DNA of 17,528 bases, taken from contig CABRGB010000038.1 in assembly GCA_902470345.1 (NCBI GenBank), forward strand, positions 1 through 17,528. Direction: 5' to 3'. The notes below the pieces were generated by a model, which had not been told where the DNA came from, searched no databases, and saw nothing but the letters and a program-made list of their open reading frames with translations. Position numbers and translations under genes: made by a program. The stretch is from an uncultured Collinsella sp. GTDB taxonomy: Bacteria > Actinomycetota > Coriobacteriia > Coriobacteriales > Coriobacteriaceae. Position 1 is the first letter of the stretch. Every line of letters begins with the position of its first letter. Positions 1 through 7,350 of the stretch are shown here, one piece after another.

Positions 1-179
1 ATGGTCACGTTGGTGCCCTCCCACTCGTCGCCCGTCATAAAGGCCGCGAGGTCCTCGGGCTCGCGCTCAAAACGCACGTACTCAAGCCCCGCGAGCTCCT
101 TGTAGATGGTCGGGGTGTAGCTGTGGCCCAGCACGCGGCCCAGCACGCCGTAGGGGCGGGTTGTGGCGACGTCTGTCAT
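1..179 (-). CDS. aroE: Shikimate dehydrogenase, N-terminal fragment
   Basis: This is the 5' part of a minus-strand gene that leaves the window at the left edge; 59 codons are visible. The product reduces 3-dehydroshikimate to shikimate with NADPH in the cytoplasm. The visible protein starts MTDVATTRPYGVLGRVLGHS and ends in GTNVT. It shows the G-V-L-G-x-x-x-x-H-S substrate-binding signature of the AroE N-terminal domain and the typical N-V-T stretch that precedes the catalytic lysine. That lysine is outside the window. The ATG abuts the pheA stop codon directly (TAG-ATG), and a GGAGGTG ribosome site lies inside the last pheA codons, so translation is probably coupled to pheA. The cofactor domain cannot be seen, so a quinate/shikimate variant cannot be excluded. 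Confidence 0.88.
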   Translation of the reverse strand, partial: MTDVATTRPYGVLGRVLGHSYTPTIYKELAGLEYVRFEREPEDLAAFMTGDEWEGTNVT

Positions 180-1325
180 CTAGAGCACCTCCGTGTAGCT
201 GCCAAAGTAGGTGAAGCTCTCGCACACGTCGTCAATCGAGTCGAGCAGGTCGTCGAGGGCCTTGCTACCAAAGGGGCAGTCCAGATCGAAGTAGAACATA
301 AACTCAAAGTCGCGACCGGGGATGGGGCGGCTCTCGAGCTTGATAAGGTTGATGTTGAGCGCATAGAAGCGCTCGAGCACGCGATAGAGGGCGCCCGGTT
401 CGTTGGCCGTGGTGATCATGAGCGAGGTGCGGTTGGCACCGGGATAGACGCGTGGCTCGCAGCTGATGACGACAAAGCGCGTGTAGTTGTTGTCCGAGTC
501 CTGAATGTTGGGCTCCAGCACCTCCAGACCGTAGAGCGCCGCGCAACTGCGCGAGGCGATGGCGGCGACGTCGGTGCGCTCGGAGTTGGCGACCATCTCA
601 GCCGACATAGCCGTGTTGGGATACTTGGTGGCGTGCAGATCGTGCGCCTCGATAAAGCCGGCGCATTGCGCGATGGCTTGACCGTGGCTATAGACCTCAC
701 GAACATCCTGCAGCTTGGTGCCGGGCTTGACGAGCAGGTTGTGGTCGATCTTGAGGCGCAGCGAGCGCACAATGTGGAAGTCGAACTGCGCGAGCAGGTC
801 GTAGACCGCGTTGACCGAGCCTGCGGTAGAGTTTTCGATGGGCAGTACGCCAAACTCGCAGAAGCCGTCGCGCACAGCGCGCATGACACCTTCGAAGGTA
901 TCGAAGAACGCGATATCGGGCACGTCGAAGAGCTTGCACGCGGCGATTTGGCTGTAGGCGCCCTCAACGCCTTGGCAGGCGACGCTGGCAGTCTGGGGGA
1001 AGGGCGTGTTGAAGGCCTTGGCAGTGGCGTGGGCCTTTTGCGAGACCGTGATGCCCTTGAGCTCGTTGATATAGCGCTGCTGCTCGGCCTTGCTCATGCT
1101 CATGAGGAGGCGGAACAGCGTGATGGTCTGTGCCTCGTAGCGCTCGGGCGCGCGGCCGGCAAGGTTGTTGAGCTTTGAGCGCTCGCGGGCGGGGTCGAAG
1201 ACGGCCTTGCCCATCTCGATTTTTGATTTGGCGACCTCGGTGGCAATGTCCATGCGTTCGACAAAGCTATTGAGGAGCGTGGTATCGATGCCATCGATGG
1301 TCTGGCGAATGCCAGCAAGGTCCAT
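180..1325 (-). CDS. pheA: Bifunctional chorismate mutase/prephenate dehydratase (P-protein)
   Basis: The 381-residue cytoplasmic enzyme converts chorismate to prephenate and then to phenylpyruvate, the committed steps to phenylalanine. Residues 1-90 look like an all-helical AroQ-type chorismate mutase (IDTTLLNSFVERMDIATEVA). Residues 112-290 are the dehydratase, with GVEGAYSQ, the PIENSTAGSV loop (162-171) and the catalytic TRF motif (282-284). Residues 300-375 are an ACT domain carrying both phenylalanine-binding signatures, GAL (311-313) and ESRP (331-334), so feedback inhibition by Phe is likely. The length matches E. coli PheA (about 386). I chose the ATG at 1325 because an AAAGGGG ribosome site precedes it and the mutase domain begins there. 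The reading frame stays open upstream through the repeat element and beyond, but that extension has no domain or ribosome site. The gene is followed without a gap by aroE. Confidence 0.95.
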   Translation of the reverse strand: MDLAGIRQTIDGIDTTLLNSFVERMDIATEVAKSKIEMGKAVFDPARERSKLNNLAGRAPERYEAQTITLFRLLMSMSKAEQQRYINELKGITVSQKAHATAKAFNTPFPQTASVACQGVEGAYSQIAACKLFDVPDIAFFDTFEGVMRAVRDGFCEFGVLPIENSTAGSVNAVYDLLAQFDFHIVRSLRLKIDHNLLVKPGTKLQDVREVYSHGQAIAQCAGFIEAHDLHATKYPNTAMSAEMVANSERTDVAAIASRSCAALYGLEVLEPNIQDSDNNYTRFVVISCEPRVYPGANRTSLMITTANEPGALYRVLERFYALNINLIKLESRPIPGRDFEFMFYFDLDCPFGSKALDDLLDSIDDVCESFTYFGSYTEVL

Positions 1326-1352
1326 AGGGACCCCTTTCGTGAATGGTTGCCT

Positions 1353-1481
1353 GGGGTAGTTAATTTGGGACGGGGCTTTTTTAGCTACCCTTTGACTGTC
1401 GACGAGTCGATGGGTGCCAGGGCAAATAACGACTGGCATATGGGGGTAGCTAAAATAGCCCCGTCCCAAATTAACTACCCC
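1353..1481. repeat. REPIN-like inverted repeat between aroC and pheA
   Basis: Two 38-bp arms (1353-1390 and 1444-1481) are inverted copies differing at one base and enclose 53 bp. Each arm is itself a hairpin: GGGTAGTTAA (1354-1363) pairs with TTAGCTACCC (1381-1390) through 10 bp with one G-T wobble, and its loop carries GGGACGGGGC. Two inverted hairpin-forming units make the layout called REPIN, which in other bacteria is moved by REP-associated Y1 (RAYT) transposases. The enclosed segment has a small TGCCAG/CTGGCA hairpin. No transposase gene is in the window. The element fills most of the only sizeable gap in the aro cluster and ends about 27 bp before the pheA start, so in RNA it could also affect pheA expression. 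The symmetry is seen directly; the REPIN assignment is inference. Confidence 0.8.
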
Positions 1482-1495
1482 TCGGGGTTGGTGGA

Positions 1496-2593
1496 CTAGC
1501 GCTGAGCGGCGTCCTCGAGGAGGGCGTCCCAGATGGCCAGCGCTGCGGCTGCTTCGGCTACGGGGACGGCGCGCGGGACGATGCAGGGATCGTGGCGGCC
1601 GTGGACCGAGAGCTCGGCATTTTCCATAGCGTCCATGTCCACCGTCTGCTGCTCGCGGCCAATGGAGGGCGTGGGCTTTACGGCCATGCGCCACATGACG
1701 GGTGCGCCGGTTGAAATGCCGCCCAGGATGCCGCCGGCATTATTGGACTCGACCTCGATCTTGCCGGTCTCGGCATCGATGCGATACGGGTCGTTGTTCT
1801 CGCTGCCGCGCATGGCGGCGACGGCAAAGCCCATGCCAAATTCCACGCCCTTCACGGCGGGAATCCCAAACGCAATCTGCGCGATACGGTTTTCGATGCC
1901 GTCGAACATAGGGTCGCCGATGCCCGCGGGCAGGCCGTAGATACCGCACTCCACGATGCCGCCGATGCTGTCGAGCTCGTTGCGCGCGGCCAGAATCTCC
2001 TCGCGCATGCGACTGCCAGCTGCGGCGTCAATGCACGGCAGGTCGTTCGAAAGGATCGCCTTGCGGTCGGCCTCGCGATAGACCATGTCGTCCATGGGCA
2101 GATCGGAGATGCCACCGATCTGCGCCACGTGCGCCATCACCTTGATGCCGCGGGCCTCGAGCGCCTGCAGCGCGATGCCACCCGCGATGCATAAGGGCGC
2201 CGTCAGGCGGCCGGAGAAGTGCCCGCCGCCGGCGACGTCGTGCATGTTGTGGTACTTCACGCGTGCCGGGAAATCTGCATGGCCCGGACGGGGCTTGCGG
2301 CGCAGCTCGGAGTAGTCCTTGGAGCGCGTGTTGGTGTTCTCGATGATCGCGGCGATAGGCGCGCCCGTGGTGTGTCCATCAACTATGCCGGCGATAATGT
2401 GGGCGGCGTCGGCCTCGCGGCGCTTGGTCGCGGTCTCGTCGCGGCCGGGGGCGCGACGGTCCAAAAAGGTCTGCAGCTGCTCCAGGTCAACGGCGATACC
2501 TGCCGGAATGCCGTCGAGCGAGCAGCCGATGGCGGGGGAGTGCGACTGGCCGAAGATGCTTACGTGCAAGACGTTGCCAAAGGTCGAGGACAT
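1496..2593 (-). CDS. aroC: Chorismate synthase
   Basis: The 365-residue enzyme uses reduced FMN to convert EPSP to chorismate, the last common step of the pathway. The N-terminal signature is GQSHSPAIGCSLDG (15-28), with the conserved histidine at 18; most family members read GESHG here. The second signature, PGHAD at 103-107 followed by GGGHFSGRLTAP, supplies the second catalytic histidine (H105). The third region carries RGSENND, NNAGGILGGISTG and GRHDPCIVPRAVPV (332-345). The length is normal for the family (about 350-390). The ATG lies one base after the aroA stop and is served by a GAGGAGGAG ribosome site encoded by the last three glutamate codons of aroA. A 170-bp gap holding the inverted repeat follows before pheA. 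Confidence 0.96.
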   Translation of the reverse strand: MSSTFGNVLHVSIFGQSHSPAIGCSLDGIPAGIAVDLEQLQTFLDRRAPGRDETATKRREADAAHIIAGIVDGHTTGAPIAAIIENTNTRSKDYSELRRKPRPGHADFPARVKYHNMHDVAGGGHFSGRLTAPLCIAGGIALQALEARGIKVMAHVAQIGGISDLPMDDMVYREADRKAILSNDLPCIDAAAGSRMREEILAARNELDSIGGIVECGIYGLPAGIGDPMFDGIENRIAQIAFGIPAVKGVEFGMGFAVAAMRGSENNDPYRIDAETGKIEVESNNAGGILGGISTGAPVMWRMAVKPTPSIGREQQTVDMDAMENAELSVHGRHDPCIVPRAVPVAEAAAALAIWDALLEDAAQR

Positions 2594-2594
2594 G

Positions 2595-3914
2595 CTACTC
2601 CTCCTCGAGCGTGACCTTGCCGCCCAACAGGCGGTAGTGGTCGAAGAAATCGGGATAGGACTTGTTGACGGCCTCGGCGCCGTGGATCACGACCTCGCCG
2701 GTGGCGCGACTCGCGGCGATGGCGGCCATCATGGCGATGCGGTGGTCGTTGTGCGAATCGACCTCGCCGCCGGTAAGGGCATCGACGCCCTTGATGATGA
2801 GGTCGTCACCGGCGATGCGCACCTGCGCGCCCAGTGCAGTGAGCTCGCGGGTGGTGGTGACCAGACGGTCAGATTCCTTGATGCGCAGGCGTGCACAGTC
2901 ACGGATGAACGTGCGGCCCTGAGCCAGTGATGCCACGGCCGAGATGACGGGCACCAGGTCTGGAATGTCGTGGGCGCTCATCTCAAAGCCGGCGAGCTTG
3001 TCGGACTGGACGGTGGCGGCGTTGGTGGAGCGCACGATGCGGGCGCCAAAGCGCGAAAGCGCGGCGAGCACGTTGCGGTCGCCCTGTGCGGAGCTCAGCG
3101 ACACGCCCTCGACGGTGATGGGGTCGGAGCCGATGGCGCCGGCGCACAGCCAAAAGGCGGCGTTGGACCAGTCGCCCTCGACGGCTACGCTGCCGGGCGT
3201 GCGGTACGAGCCGCTGTTCACGCGGAAGTTCGTGACCTCGGGCTGACCGTCCTTGGCTGGAATGCGCTCGACGTTGACCTCGACGCCGAAGGCCTTCATG
3301 GCCTGGATCGTCAGGTTGATGTAGGGGCGGCTCTCGATGAGGCCGGTCACCTGGACGCAGGAGGGCTGGGCCAGCAGCGGGGCTGCCAGCAGCAGGCCGG
3401 AGATATACTGCGAGCTCACGTTGCCCGGAAGCACAAAGGTGCCCGGGCGCATGCGGCCGCTCGTCTTGAGCGGAAAACCGCCCAGGCCCTGCAGGTCGCA
3501 ACCGGCGGCAATGATCTCGTCGGAGAGCGGGGAGAGCGGGCGGCCGCCCAGGCGGCCCTGACCCACGAAGGTGGCCTCCGCGCCTAGCGCGCAGGCGACA
3601 GGCAGCATGAAGCGCAGTGTGGAGCCACTCTCACCGCAGTCGAGCGTGCCGCCGGCAAGGGCCTTAAGCAGGCCAAATTCAATGCTCTTCATGGTGGGAT
3701 GGACCTGGAAGCCGTCCTCGACGGTCTCGATGCGGGCGCCGAGCGCCGTGAGGCAGCGCACCGTGGCCTCGATATCGGCGCAGGTGGTGTTGCAGGCAAC
3801 GTGCGTCTCGCCGTTGGCAAGCGCGGCGCAGATGATGAGGCGATGCGCCATCGATTTGGATGCGATGGCGGGAACGGTGCCCTTGAGCGGGGACGGGGTG
3901 ATGCGGGCTAACAT
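2595..3914 (-). CDS. aroA: 3-phosphoshikimate 1-carboxyvinyltransferase (EPSP synthase)
   Basis: The 439-residue enzyme joins phosphoenolpyruvate to shikimate-3-phosphate to give EPSP; it is the family targeted by glyphosate. Visible active-site signatures are SKSMAHR (19-25), the PEP-site loop CGESGSTLRF (93-102), EGDWSNAAFW (246-255), DIPDLVPV (316-323), RIKESDR (344-350) and NDHRIAM (390-396). The GESGST loop differs from the classical GNAGTAMRP of E. coli-type enzymes, so inhibitor sensitivity should not be assumed. I chose the ATG at 3914 because a GGGAG ribosome site precedes it and the protein then begins at the family N-terminus. Longer in-frame starts lie inside aroB and add unrelated sequence. 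The start overlaps the aroB end by 7 bases, implying coupled translation. Confidence 0.95.
   Translation of the reverse strand: MLARITPSPLKGTVPAIASKSMAHRLIICAALANGETHVACNTTCADIEATVRCLTALGARIETVEDGFQVHPTMKSIEFGLLKALAGGTLDCGESGSTLRFMLPVACALGAEATFVGQGRLGGRPLSPLSDEIIAAGCDLQGLGGFPLKTSGRMRPGTFVLPGNVSSQYISGLLLAAPLLAQPSCVQVTGLIESRPYINLTIQAMKAFGVEVNVERIPAKDGQPEVTNFRVNSGSYRTPGSVAVEGDWSNAAFWLCAGAIGSDPITVEGVSLSSAQGDRNVLAALSRFGARIVRSTNAATVQSDKLAGFEMSAHDIPDLVPVISAVASLAQGRTFIRDCARLRIKESDRLVTTTRELTALGAQVRIAGDDLIIKGVDALTGGEVDSHNDHRIAMMAAIAASRATGEVVIHGAEAVNKSYPDFFDHYRLLGGKVTLEEE
2598..2606 (-). promoter_or_regulatory. aroC ribosome binding site inside the aroA C-terminus
   Basis: On the minus strand the bases read GAGGAGGAG, directly before the aroA stop and 5 bases before the aroC ATG. 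They encode the terminal Glu-Glu-Glu of AroA and simultaneously form a near-perfect Shine-Dalgarno sequence. The arrangement supports the aroC start and suggests that ribosomes finishing aroA re-initiate on aroC. Confidence 0.75.
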
Positions 3915-5014
3915 GCGGATGCGTCTCCCTTCTGGCCGAGGCCCTCGGCAATCAAATCGTGGAAGGTGGAAAGTGGCGTGCGGTCGATGCTGCAACGGCC
4001 AATATCGTGCGGAATTACCAGGTCGATGGTGTCGCCCGCGCGCTTTTTGTCGTGGAGCGCCTCGGCAAAGACGGCATCGGCATCTAGGTCGCAGCGGGTC
4101 TTGAGGCCGTGGCGGGCGCAGAGCTCCTCAATACGATCGGGCAGCCCGGCGTCACAAATGCCGTGCAAGGCTGCGGCACGCGTGATGATGCCCATGCCAA
4201 TCGACACGCAGTTGCCATGGCCGAGCTCAAAGTGCTCGCAGGCTTCGACGGCGTGTCCGGCGCTGTGGCCAAAGTTGAGAAGCTTGCGCTGATTGGTTTC
4301 GCGCTCGTCGGCAACGACCACGGCGCGCTTAATGTCGATATTGCGGGCGATGATGAGCGCCACACGGGCCACGTCGCGGTTCAGCAGCTCAAGCGTGAGC
4401 GGGGTCTTCTCCAGCTCGGCGAAGAGCTCGGGGTCGGCGATCACGGCGTGCTTGACGACCTCGCCGCAGCCGTCGGCGAACTGCTCGGGCGTGAGGGTCG
4501 CCAGGCACCCCACGTCAGCGATGACCACGCTCGGCTGCCAAAAGGCGCCGGCCAGGTTCTTGCCGGCTGCCAGGTCGATGGCCGTCTTGCCGCCAACCGA
4601 CGAATCTACCATGGCGAGCAGGCTTGTGGGAATTTGCACAAACTTGCAGCCGCGCATGTAGGTGGCGGCCACAAAGCCCGCAACGTCGCCCACGACGCCG
4701 CCGCCGAGTGCCACGATCACGTCGGAGCGCGAAAGCTCGTGCTCGGCCACAAACTCCAAAATGCCAACGTAGGTCTCGGCACGCTTATGGGCCTCGCCGG
4801 CCTCGAAGGTGCAGATGCTCACCTCGTAGCCTGCGGATTCGAGGCTCTGCTTAACGGGCATCTGGTAGAGGGGGCCTACATTGGTGTCCGTCACGATGAC
4901 GGCACGGGTGCCGCCGGCGGTGGCGCGTACGAGCGGCCCTGCCTGCTCCAGCAAAAACGTGCCCACATGCACCTGGTAGGGGCGTGCGGTGTCGATATCG
5001 ATGGTAATCGCCAT
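3908..5014 (-). CDS. aroB: 3-dehydroquinate synthase
   Basis: The 368-residue NAD- and metal-dependent enzyme cyclises DAHP to 3-dehydroquinate, the second shikimate step, in the cytoplasm. The nucleotide-binding motif GGGVVGD is at 104-110, followed by PTSLLAMVDSSVGGKT. The three predicted metal ligands are present: E185 in GCGEVVKH, H250 in NFGHSAGHAVE and H266 in ELGHGN. The length matches standalone bacterial AroB (about 360), with no fused kinase domain. The ATG at 5014 has an AAAGGA ribosome site about 9 bases upstream. The gene lies 36 bp after tyrA and overlaps the following aroA start by 7 bases. The protein ends GDASAC, after the family core. Confidence 0.96.
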   Translation of the reverse strand: MAITIDIDTARPYQVHVGTFLLEQAGPLVRATAGGTRAVIVTDTNVGPLYQMPVKQSLESAGYEVSICTFEAGEAHKRAETYVGILEFVAEHELSRSDVIVALGGGVVGDVAGFVAATYMRGCKFVQIPTSLLAMVDSSVGGKTAIDLAAGKNLAGAFWQPSVVIADVGCLATLTPEQFADGCGEVVKHAVIADPELFAELEKTPLTLELLNRDVARVALIIARNIDIKRAVVVADERETNQRKLLNFGHSAGHAVEACEHFELGHGNCVSIGMGIITRAAALHGICDAGLPDRIEELCARHGLKTRCDLDADAVFAEALHDKKRAGDTIDLVIPHDIGRCSIDRTPLSTFHDLIAEGLGQKGDASAC

Positions 5015-5050
5015 AAGCTTCGGTCCTTTCGACCTGGCGTGATGGGTGGT

Positions 5051-5965
5051 CTAGTGGGAGGCCTCGTCGTCGAGCGCGCGCTTGATGCGGTCGCCCTCGG
5101 CAAGGAGATTCTCCAGATAGCGCTGGTCGCGGTCCTTAAGGGCGCGACTGTAGGCGCCGAGCGATTCGATCAGATGGTCAATCTCGAAGGCGAGCGCATC
5201 GGCGTCGTCGATCATGAGCTCGGACCACATCTGCGGATTGAGGTGCGCTACGCGGGTGAGGTCGCGGTAGCTGCCGGCCGAAAAGCCGTGGTGGACCTGA
5301 GCGGTCGGGCTCTTAACATAGGCGTTGGAGACGACGTGCGCGAGCTGGCTCGTAAAGGCGATGACGCGGTCGTGCTCGGCGGCGCTCGTTACGCTGAACT
5401 TGCCAAAGCCCAAGGGACGTACCATCTCGCGCACCTGGCCCAAAAGCTCCAGCTTAAGTGCGTCGTCCACTGCGGGCGGTACGAGCACGAGCGGTGCGTC
5501 CTGGAACAGGTCGGCGCGGGAATGCGCGTAGCCCGAGAACTGCGTGCCCGCCATGGGATGCGCGCCCACAAAGTAAAAACTGTGCTCGCGAGCAAGCTCA
5601 AAGGCGCGCTCGCACACGATACCCTTGACGCCCACGGTGTCGATCACCACGGGGCCCATGATGGCCTCGGTGTCGGTGGCGTCGGCGAGTGCCTGGGCGT
5701 GCGCCTCGAGCCACTCGATGCAGGCCTCGGGGTAGCATGCCAGGACGATGATGTCGCATTCGCCGAGCGTCTCGTCGTTGAGCTCGCCGGCAACGGTACC
5801 CATACTGGCGGCCGTCATGACGTCGTCATCGGGGTCCCAGGCCAGCACGCGGACGCCCGCCTGCGCATAGCCGCGGGCAAAGCTGCCGCCGATGAGGCCC
5901 AGGCCCACGATGCCGGCGCATTTGGGGCCACCCTGGTTAACGCGTGCGTTTCTCACCGTACCCAT
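5051..5965 (-). CDS. tyrA: Prephenate dehydrogenase
   Basis: The 304-residue NAD(P)-dependent enzyme oxidatively decarboxylates prephenate to 4-hydroxyphenylpyruvate, the tyrosine branch. The Rossmann motif GLGLIGGS is at 21-28, after a short leader. The catalytic histidine sits in GAHPMAGTQFSG (H136), and the helical dimerisation domain carries EHDR and TSQLAHVVSNA. There is no fused chorismate mutase and no C-terminal ACT domain, so feedback control by tyrosine, if present, must act elsewhere, for example on DAHP synthase. An arogenate dehydrogenase activity cannot be excluded from sequence. The start lies 3 bases after the aroF stop, with AGGAG inside the last aroF codons. This makes tyrA the second gene of the block. 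Confidence 0.93.
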   Translation of the reverse strand: MGTVRNARVNQGGPKCAGIVGLGLIGGSFARGYAQAGVRVLAWDPDDDVMTAASMGTVAGELNDETLGECDIIVLACYPEACIEWLEAHAQALADATDTEAIMGPVVIDTVGVKGIVCERAFELAREHSFYFVGAHPMAGTQFSGYAHSRADLFQDAPLVLVPPAVDDALKLELLGQVREMVRPLGFGKFSVTSAAEHDRVIAFTSQLAHVVSNAYVKSPTAQVHHGFSAGSYRDLTRVAHLNPQMWSELMIDDADALAFEIDHLIESLGAYSRALKDRDQRYLENLLAEGDRIKRALDDEASH

Positions 5966-5968
5966 GGC

Positions 5969-6994
5969 CTACTCCTGAACGGTCTCTTGGCAGACGACCT
6001 CGCGGATGGCGCGGATGCGGCGCATGGTGTCGTCAAACTGGTCGGGGGTGAGGGCCTGAGCACCATCGGACCAAGCGTGGCTCGGGTCGTCGTGGACCTC
6101 GATCTCCAGACCGTTGGCGCCGCAGGCGGTCGCGGCGAGCGCCATGGGCTCGACATAGCGGGTGTAACCGGTGGCGTGGCTGGGGTCGGCGACGACGGGC
6201 AGGTGCGACAGGTGGTGCAGCACCGGCACGGCGTTGAGGTCGAAGGTGTTGCGGGTGCGGGTCTCGAAGGTGCGGATGCCGCGCTCGCACAGGATGACGT
6301 TGTCGTTGCCCTCGCTCATGATGTACTCGGCTGCCATAAGCAGCTCGTCGACGGTGCCGGACATGCCGCGCTTGAGCAGGATCGGGGTTTGCGTCTTGCC
6401 GACCTCCTTGAGCAGGGGGAAGTTCTGGGCGTTGCGAGCGCCAATCTGCATGACGTCGATTTTCTTGTCCAGGAAGACCTGCACGTCGCGCGGGTCCATG
6501 ATCTCGGTGACGATCGGCATGTCGAGCTCGGCGGATGCCTCGCACAGCAGGTCCAGGCCGGCGGGGCCCATGCCCTGGTAGGCGTACGGGGAGGTGCGGG
6601 GCTTGTAGGCGCCGCCGCGCAGCATTGTGGCGCCGGCGGCCTTCACACGGCGGGCGATGCGGATGAGGTTCTCGCCCTCGACGGAGCACGGGCCGGCGAT
6701 GACCTGGAACTGGTCGCCGCCGATCTTGACGCCGTGGCCGCAGTCGATGACGGAGTCCTCGGGGTGGAACTTGCGGTTGGCGCGCTTGAACGGCTCGGAG
6801 ACGCGCTGCACGCGCTCGACGACGTCCATGGACTCGAGCAGGAACGGGTCGATCTTGGTCGTGTCGCCCACCAGGCCGATTATGGTCTCGTTCTCGCCGC
6901 GCGAGACGTCGGTCTTGAGTCCTTTTTTCTCGATCCAGCTGACGATGTGGCTTACGGCCTCGTCGCTGGCGCTCTGCTTTAAAATTGCAATCAT
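5969..6994 (-). CDS. aroF: DAHP synthase, type I-beta with N-terminal ferredoxin-like domain
   Basis: The 341-residue enzyme condenses phosphoenolpyruvate with erythrose-4-phosphate to DAHP, the entry reaction of aromatic biosynthesis. Residues 1-70 form the ferredoxin-like regulatory domain seen in Thermotoga-type enzymes, where Tyr or Phe bind and inhibit; regulation here is inferred. The catalytic barrel shows GPCSVEGE (101-108), KPRTSPYAYQG (131-141), LLKRG (206-210), DPSHATG (270-276) and a C-terminal WSDGAQAL. The predicted metal ligands C103, H273, E299 and D310 are all present. I chose the ATG at 6994 because GAGGTGAGAGG precedes it and the family N-terminus begins there. An in-frame ATG at 7042 lies inside a hairpin and has no ribosome site. 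It is the first gene of the minus-strand aro block. Confidence 0.95.
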   Translation of the reverse strand: MIAILKQSASDEAVSHIVSWIEKKGLKTDVSRGENETIIGLVGDTTKIDPFLLESMDVVERVQRVSEPFKRANRKFHPEDSVIDCGHGVKIGGDQFQVIAGPCSVEGENLIRIARRVKAAGATMLRGGAYKPRTSPYAYQGMGPAGLDLLCEASAELDMPIVTEIMDPRDVQVFLDKKIDVMQIGARNAQNFPLLKEVGKTQTPILLKRGMSGTVDELLMAAEYIMSEGNDNVILCERGIRTFETRTRNTFDLNAVPVLHHLSHLPVVADPSHATGYTRYVEPMALAATACGANGLEIEVHDDPSHAWSDGAQALTPDQFDDTMRRIRAIREVVCQETVQE

Positions 6995-7027
6995 GGTGTG
7001 CCTCTCACCTCGATGGATAGCCCTTGC

Positions 7028-7052
7028 AAAAACGGCCCGCATCGCGAGCCGT
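7028..7052 (-). terminator. Terminator-like hairpin in the aroF leader
   Basis: On the minus strand, ACGGCTCGC pairs with GCGGGCCGT (7032-7052) around a three-base loop GAT, giving 9 bp with one G-T wobble. A run of five T follows at once. It lies 34 bases upstream of the aroF ATG with no gene before it on that strand, so an attenuator of the aro block fits better than an end-of-gene terminator. No T-box signature and no convincing regulatory leader peptide were found. Confidence 0.6.
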
Positions 7053-7105
7053 GTATATATGGTGCATGTGAGTTTATACTATCTGCTTCGCTTTTGCCGC
7101 CTAAA

Positions 7106-7124
7106 GCGCGCCGTCGCGGCGCGT
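7106..7124. other. GC-rich hairpin upstream of the aroF leader terminator
   Basis: CGCGCCG (7107-7113) and CGGCGCG (7117-7123) pair as a 7-bp stem with a TCG loop, extended by one wobble pair. It lacks a T-run on either strand, so it is not a plain terminator. It lies in the 204-bp divergent region between aroF and tRNA-Arg and could belong to the aroF leader RNA if transcription begins far enough upstream. The rest of that region shows no convincing minus-strand promoter; TATAAA (minus strand, about 7072-7077) has no matching -35. Confidence 0.4.
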
Positions 7125-7157
7125 CTCCCACGTAATTGCAAAGCTTTTTCTATTATT

Positions 7158-7187
7158 TTGTTAGTCCGTGGCGCACTTGGGTATAAT
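7158..7187 (+). promoter_or_regulatory. Promoter of tRNA-Arg
   Basis: A -35 box TTGTTA (7158-7163) and a consensus -10 box TATAAT (7182-7187) are separated by 18 bp. Transcription would begin near 7194, a few bases before the mature tRNA 5' end at 7199, as expected for a tRNA promoter. Confidence 0.65.
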
Positions 7188-7198
7188 GCCTACCGTTC

Positions 7199-7275
7199 GC
7201 CCTATTAGCTCAGGGGATTAGAGCGTCTGCCTCCGGAGCAGAAGGCCGTTGGTTCGAATCCAACATGGGGCACCA
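7199..7275 (+). tRNA. tRNA-Arg, anticodon CCG
   Basis: The sequence folds as a full cloverleaf. The acceptor stem GCCCTAT pairs with ATGGGGC (one wobble), the D stem is GCTC/GAGC, the anticodon stem TCTGC/GCAGA closes a CTCCGGA loop, and the T stem GTTGG/CCAAC closes TTCGAAT. The loop gives anticodon CCG, reading the arginine codon CGG. The discriminator A and the 3' CCA are encoded. A terminator hairpin follows, so the tRNA is probably a separate transcript from the downstream ATPase gene. Confidence 0.95.
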
Positions 7276-7286
7276 TCGAACGTAAG

Positions 7287-7319
7287 ACCGTCCGAACCTC
7301 GCATGGTCCGGGCGGTTTT
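7287..7319 (+). terminator. Intrinsic terminator after tRNA-Arg
   Basis: ACCGTCCG pairs with CGGGCGGT (7287-7316) over 8 bp with one G-T wobble, with further inner pairing ACC/GGT. TTTT then C follows. It lies 11 bases after the tRNA CCA and about 30 bases before the ATPase start. Confidence 0.75.
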
Positions 7320-7350
7320 CTTATACCGACGCGACGTGATGGGACGTGGT

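Noticed and set aside
1326..1694. Extension of pheA upstream through the inverted repeat into aroC
   Set aside because: The frame lacks stops only by chance of base composition; the added sequence has no homology to chorismate mutase, and the ribosome site at 1325 is good.
4109..6982. A 957-codon open frame on the plus strand, antisense to aroB, tyrA and aroF
   Set aside because: It mirrors real genes in GC-rich DNA, its protein is low-complexity (Ala, Gly, Val, His, Asp), it shows no domain, and the opposite strand encodes three clear enzymes.
7005..7067. A 20-codon minus-strand ORF before aroF as a leader peptide (MHHIYTARDAGRFCKGYPSR)
   Set aside because: There is no ribosome site, and the two Tyr and one Phe codons are scattered instead of consecutive, so it is weak as an attenuation peptide. 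The hairpin itself was kept as a finding.
6995..7198. A T-box riboswitch in the aroF leader
   Set aside because: No TGGNACCGCG-type antiterminator bulge or specifier loop was found; only simple hairpins are visible.
7249..7350. An upstream ATPase start inside tRNA-Arg
   Set aside because: The frame is open but would put the start within the tRNA and its terminator; ATG 7351 has a GGGA site and begins the conserved N-terminus.
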